From the NCBI GenBank assembly GCA_958295515.1, contig CATQGW010000001.1:644923-708922 (forward strand): a DNA stretch of 64,000 nucleotides. The letters are read 5' to 3'. The position numbers were made by a program, and so were the translations under genes. Shown here one piece after another: positions 61,371-64,000 of this stretch (the first letter of the stretch is position 1; the number at the start of each line of letters is the position of its first letter). The notes beneath the pieces are model-generated. The model did no database searches. It had not been told where the DNA came from and saw only the letters and a list, made by a program, of their open reading frames with translations. The DNA is from an uncultured Dehalococcoidia bacterium. Lineage in GTDB: Bacteria > Chloroflexota > Dehalococcoidia > Bin125.

Positions 61371-62021
61371 ATGATGGCGCAGGCAGACGGCAAATTCAGC
61401 GTGATCATTCTGGCCGGGGGGTTCGGTCGGCGTTTGGGTCGGGACAAGGCGATGTGCCTGGCGGCGGGGCGTCCGCTGTTGCACTGGACGGCGCTGGCGG
61501 CGGCGGCGGTGAGCGATGACATTGTGGTGGTGCGGCGGGAGGATCAGGAGTTTTTGACGGCGCTGGGGGCGCCCTGGCGGGAGGCGACGGATCGGCGTGC
61601 GGAGCGGGGGCCGCTGGCGGGTCTGGAGGCGGGTCTGGAGCAGGCGGCGCATGAGTTGGCGGTGCTGATTGCGTGCGATATGCCGCTGGTGCGGGGGGCG
61701 GTGCTGGAGGCGGTGGCGTCGGAGGCGGCGGGGGTGGAGGTGGCGATGCCGATGGTGGGGGAGTATGCGCAGCCGATGTTGGCGGCGTATCGGCGCTCAA
61801 TTGCGCCGCAGGTGCGGTCGTTGCTGGAGGCGGGGGAGGGTCGGCTGCGGGCGTTGCTGCCGCTGGTTGGGCATCGGCTGATCAGCGAGGCGGCGCTGCG
61901 GCGCTGCGACCCGGAGCTGGAGTCGCTGACGAATGTGAATCGGGCGGAGGATTTGGCGCGGGTGGAGCGTATTCTGAGCAGCGAGCGCCCGCGCGCAGGC
62001 GGCGCAGAGGAGGATGCGTGA
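61371..62021 (+). CDS. mobA: Molybdenum cofactor guanylyltransferase MobA
   Basis: A 216-residue GTP:molybdopterin guanylyltransferase: FSVIILAGGFGRRLGRDKA (nucleotide loop with RxxxGxDK), ERGPLAGLEAGL, VLIACDMPLVRG (metal-binding Asp) and VNRAEDLARVE at the C terminus. It makes the guanine-dinucleotide form of Mo cofactor. Two adjacent ATGs are possible (61371, 61374). Followed by a coupled small gene (TGATG overlap). Confidence 0.92.
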   Translation: MMAQADGKFSVIILAGGFGRRLGRDKAMCLAAGRPLLHWTALAAAAVSDDIVVVRREDQEFLTALGAPWREATDRRAERGPLAGLEAGLEQAAHELAVLIACDMPLVRGAVLEAVASEAAGVEVAMPMVGEYAQPMLAAYRRSIAPQVRSLLEAGEGRLRALLPLVGHRLISEAALRRCDPELESLTNVNRAEDLARVERILSSERPRAGGAEEDA

Positions 62022-62335
62022 TGGCGATGTACCGGCGGGTGCTGACGGGGCAGGTGGCGCCGGGGCGTCATCAGGAGTTTTTGCGAGCGGTGGAGGCGGC
62101 GCTGGAGTATCAGTCGGCGCGCGGGATTGAGGCGCGCTTCTCGGTGTGGGATGCGATTTCGGGTCCGGCGAGCCGGGTGGAGATCATCGCGGAGTTCGAC
62201 AATTTGCTGGAGTTGGAGCAGTTTGAGGAGTTGGCGGCGCAGGATCAGCGCTTTGCGGAGCTGCGTCGTGCGGTGCGGGAGGCGATGGTGTTTGAGTCGA
62301 CGGAGATTGCGATTTATCGGGTGCTGGTGGAGTAG
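62021..62335 (+). CDS. Small alpha/beta protein coupled to mobA, NIPSNAP/ABM-like
   Basis: A 104-residue protein: YRRVLTGQVAPGRHQEFLRAVEAALEYQSARG, FSVWDAISGPASRVEIIAEFDNLLELEQFEELAAQD, then ESTEIAIYRVLVE. The strand-helix-strand pattern with an early Tyr and late ESxEI resembles dimeric ferredoxin-like (ABM/NIPSNAP) proteins. Function unknown. AGAGGAGG precedes the ATG, which overlaps the mobA stop. Confidence 0.65.
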   Translation: MAMYRRVLTGQVAPGRHQEFLRAVEAALEYQSARGIEARFSVWDAISGPASRVEIIAEFDNLLELEQFEELAAQDQRFAELRRAVREAMVFESTEIAIYRVLVE

Positions 62336-62361
62336 GGGGGTTGACGGAAGTGAGGGCGAAG

Positions 62362-62517
62362 ATGAAGTCCGCAGTGGGATGGGTGCGCGGTCGGGTTGGG
62401 ACGGCGCGGCAGAAGATCAGGGAGCTCTGGGCGGAGCGACTGCGGACGCCGGGCCGCACGGAGTACGGGGGGGAGAATGTGGACTTGGATCCGCCTGACA
62501 TGGGTGGTCTGCTCTAG
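62362..62517 (+). CDS. Possible small basic/acidic protein (51 codons)
   Basis: An in-frame ATG-to-TAG stretch reads MKSAVGWVRGRVGTARQKIR, continues ELWAERLRTPGRTEYGGENV and ends DLDPPDMGGLL. The N-terminal half is amphipathic and basic, the C-terminal half acidic. Codon use is like that of its neighbours and a GAGGGCGAAG stretch precedes the ATG. It lies 26 nt after the previous gene. No homolog is recognised. Confidence 0.4.
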   Translation: MKSAVGWVRGRVGTARQKIRELWAERLRTPGRTEYGGENVDLDPPDMGGLL

Positions 62518-62547
62518 GGGGCGGGGCTTGGGTGGGGGGGGGCGGGG

Positions 62548-62580
62548 GAGGTTCCCGCTTTCGCGGGAATGACGGAAGTG
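62548..62580. repeat. REP-like palindrome
   Basis: GAGGTTCCCGCTTTCGCGGG followed by AATGACGG, preceded by the GGGGCTTGGG arm found with other copies. It is followed by three GGGAATGAC half-copies to about 62690. It occupies the 233-nt gap before the gene at 62751. Confidence 0.7.
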
Positions 62581-62750
62581 GGGGCGGGAATGACTGAACT
62601 GAAGTGTGGGGCGGGAATGACGGAAGTGTGGGAGTGGGGGGTGGCGGGTTTGAGGGGGTGGGTATGACGAGAGGGTGGTGGGAATGACGGGGGGAGAGGG
62701 TTTGCTCGGGTAGGCTTGGGGGGTATGGGGTTTGGAATGGAGGGATGGGG

Positions 62751-63101
62751 ATGGTGCGGGTGGATGCGGAACGGGCGCGGGAGTACCGGGAGGCTTGGGA
62801 GGCTTGGCAGCGGCAGTTGGGGCGTTTGCATGAGGTGTTTCTGGATGGTGAGGCGATTGGGCCGCCACAGTTGAAGGGGTTGCTGAATCGGGAGGCGCGT
62901 GCGAAGGAGCGGTATGACGCGGCGCGGGCGGCGCTGCTGGGGGTGGGGCCGGCGGAGGATCGGCTTGGCGGGGGAATCGGGGGGCGGCAGCTGGGCCGGC
63001 GGGTTGGCGGGCAGGTTGGCGATGAGGGCGGGGAGCTGGGTGGGCAGGTTGGGGGTGGGGGTATTGGACGCCTTCCCGCGCCAGACATAGACTTGGAGTG
63101 A
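62751..63101 (+). CDS. Hypothetical protein, helical N terminus and Gly-rich tail
   Basis: A 116-residue protein: residues 1-60 are strongly helical and charged (DAERAREYREAWEAWQRQLGRLHEVF, LLNREARAKERYDAARAALL), then a Gly/Arg/Gln-rich low-complexity tail ending PAPDIDLE. The ATG at 62751 is chosen because GGAGGG lies 6 nt upstream; ATG 62745 is two codons earlier. Function unknown; the low-complexity end may be partly drift. Confidence 0.55.
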   Translation: MVRVDAERAREYREAWEAWQRQLGRLHEVFLDGEAIGPPQLKGLLNREARAKERYDAARAALLGVGPAEDRLGGGIGGRQLGRRVGGQVGDEGGELGGQVGGGGIGRLPAPDIDLE

Positions 63102-63129
63102 GCTGGCGGCGCGAACGGCGGGGTGAGCT

Positions 63130-63564
63130 TTGAGCGACGACTACGGCGTCGATCTGGATGAGATTCTGCGCGTGATTGAGCGCGCGGCGGTGCTGATCGT
63201 GCGCTTTGAGGTGCTGGAGCAGCGGTTGTTGGTGGACTTTCGGGCGGACGGCTCGGAGGGACCGATCATCACGATGGTGGATCGGGTGAATTCGGCGGAG
63301 GAGCGCTTTCGGCATTTGAAGTCGCTGCGTCCGCGGATGCCGCTGCCGGAGCGGATTTTGTCGTTTCCCTGGTCGCGGGCGATCGCGGCGTTTGATGAGG
63401 CCGGGGTCTGGGAGCGGATTGCGGAGCGGCTGCGGGGGCTGGGGGTGGAGGAGGAGGTGCTGGAGCGGACGCATCGCAGCCTGGAGGAGGGTGAGGCGGC
63501 GGTGACGCTGGCGGCGATTCGGGGGGGTGAGGGTTTTCGCACGATTTGGGAGCGGGAAGCATGA
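63130..63564 (+). CDS. Hypothetical protein, unknown function
   Basis: A 144-residue soluble protein with TTG start: SDDYGVDLDEILRVIERAAVLIVRFEVLEQRLLVDFRAD, then VDRVNSAEERFRHLKSLRPRMPLPERILSFPWSRAIAAFDEAG and a helical C terminus. The conserved-looking HLKSLRPRMPLPERI and FPWSR blocks suggest a real domain, but I cannot name it. The stop overlaps the ATG of the threonine aldolase gene (ATGA), so it is translationally coupled to it. Confidence 0.65.
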   Translation: MSDDYGVDLDEILRVIERAAVLIVRFEVLEQRLLVDFRADGSEGPIITMVDRVNSAEERFRHLKSLRPRMPLPERILSFPWSRAIAAFDEAGVWERIAERLRGLGVEEEVLERTHRSLEEGEAAVTLAAIRGGEGFRTIWEREA

Positions 63565-64000
63565 GTCATGCGGAGCCGGCGGACGGCTTGGACGGGCGGG
63601 CGATTGACTTTCGCAGCGACACGCTGACGCTGCCTTCGTCGGGGATGCGTGAGGCGATGGCGGCGGCGCCGCTGGGCGATGACGTGTTCGGCGAGGATCC
63701 GACGATCAACGAGTTGCAGCGCCGGGCGGCGGAGCTGATGGGTAAGGAGGAGGCGCTGTTCGTGGCTTCGGGGACGATGGCGAATCTGACCTCGTTGCTG
63801 GCGCAGACGCGGGCGGGGGACGAGCTGTTGGTGGGTCGTCTGGCGCACATTGTGCGCTCGGAGGCGGGCGGCGTGTCGAGGCTGGGCGGGGTGCTGGCGA
63901 CAATCATTGAGCAGGATTTGGACGGGGGGATGGATGCGTCTGCGGTGGCGGCGGCGGTGCGCACGGACGATATTCACCAGCCGCGCACGTCGCTGCTGGC
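63561..64000 (+). CDS. Low-specificity L-threonine aldolase (3' end cut by window)
   Basis: The first ~146 residues of a fold-type I PLP enzyme: IDFRSDTLTLPSSGMREAMAAAPLGDDVFGEDPTINELQRRAAELMGKEEALFVASGTMANLTSLLA, the signature of GLY1/LtaE aldolases and related beta-eliminating lyases. The PLP lysine lies beyond the window end. It cleaves L-threonine/allo-threonine to glycine and acetaldehyde. Coupled to the previous gene by ATGA. Confidence 0.9.
   Translation, partial: MSHAEPADGLDGRAIDFRSDTLTLPSSGMREAMAAAPLGDDVFGEDPTINELQRRAAELMGKEEALFVASGTMANLTSLLAQTRAGDELLVGRLAHIVRSEAGGVSRLGGVLATIIEQDLDGGMDASAVAAAVRTDDIHQPRTSLL

Overview
This is a gene-dense, high-GC bacterial chromosome segment. Most genes use G/C-ending codons, ATGA start/stop overlaps are frequent, and antisense frames stay open for kilobases. 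Several clues point to a free-living aerobic heterotroph, perhaps Chloroflexota (Dehalococcoidia or a relative) or another deep-branching high-GC phylum. These clues are two luciferase-like (F420-type) oxidoreductases, a CaiB-type CoA transferase, an enolase-superfamily dehydratase, SDRs, haloalkane and epoxide hydrolases, a threonine synthase with a separate NIL-domain protein, and tRNA-Gln and tRNA-Glu beside a single gltX. The phylum is an inference; no rRNA gene is present.

Layout. 1-5.0 kb: catabolic genes (partial haloalkane dehalogenase, VOC protein, nitroreductase, MaoC hydratase, MR/MLE dehydratase, SDR). 5.1-6.8 kb: a lower-GC islet with a small uncharacterised gene and, convergent to it, a lone DndB-like DGQHR protein. 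7.0-11.2 kb: peroxiredoxin, then an aldehyde:ferredoxin oxidoreductase operon with two small membrane-anchored partners. 11.7-17.2 kb: four consecutive, translationally coupled MFS exporters. 17.2-22.0 kb: LLM oxidoreductase, two ABC ATPases without a permease (one with an AbrB-like tail), a membrane protein, and a DUF433/DUF5615 toxin-antitoxin pair. 22.4-30.3 kb: a full phosphate regulon, transcribed phoB-phoR-pstS-pstC-(small membrane protein)-pstA-pstB-phoU, with a four-copy 11-bp Pho box before pstS.

30.4-44.5 kb: LLM oxidoreductase and DinB protein; then four adjacent paralogous exported or membrane-anchored proteins (31.9-37.9 kb) built from a Cys-containing Ig-like module I do not recognise; an enoyl-CoA hydratase; a pair of ferritin-like diiron paralogs in which the second copy has lost most metal ligands; an MBL hydrolase/SDR operon; and a CoA transferase. 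44.5-57.2 kb: IS30 transposase, ResB, two threonine-synthase-like enzymes, two epoxide hydrolases, a protein encoded by a 10-bp-period DNA repeat, a Uma2 nuclease-fold protein and a sulfite-oxidase-fold protein. 57.2-64 kb: housekeeping block lspA-rluD-gltX-tRNA-Gln-tRNA-Glu, then yqeC/mobA (molybdenum enzyme maturation), small unknown genes and a partial threonine aldolase.

Between genes, a family of REP/BIME-like palindromes (core ATTCCCGC...GCGGGAATGACGG, often preceded by a conserved G-rich arm) recurs at least nine times. Several genes without a clear Shine-Dalgarno have a TANNNT hexamer 6-12 nt before the start codon, suggesting leaderless transcription. The strongest leads for something undescribed are the secreted modular paralog cluster, the catalytic/pseudo-catalytic ferritin-like pair, the small protein inserted between pstC and pstA, and the orphan DndB-like islet.
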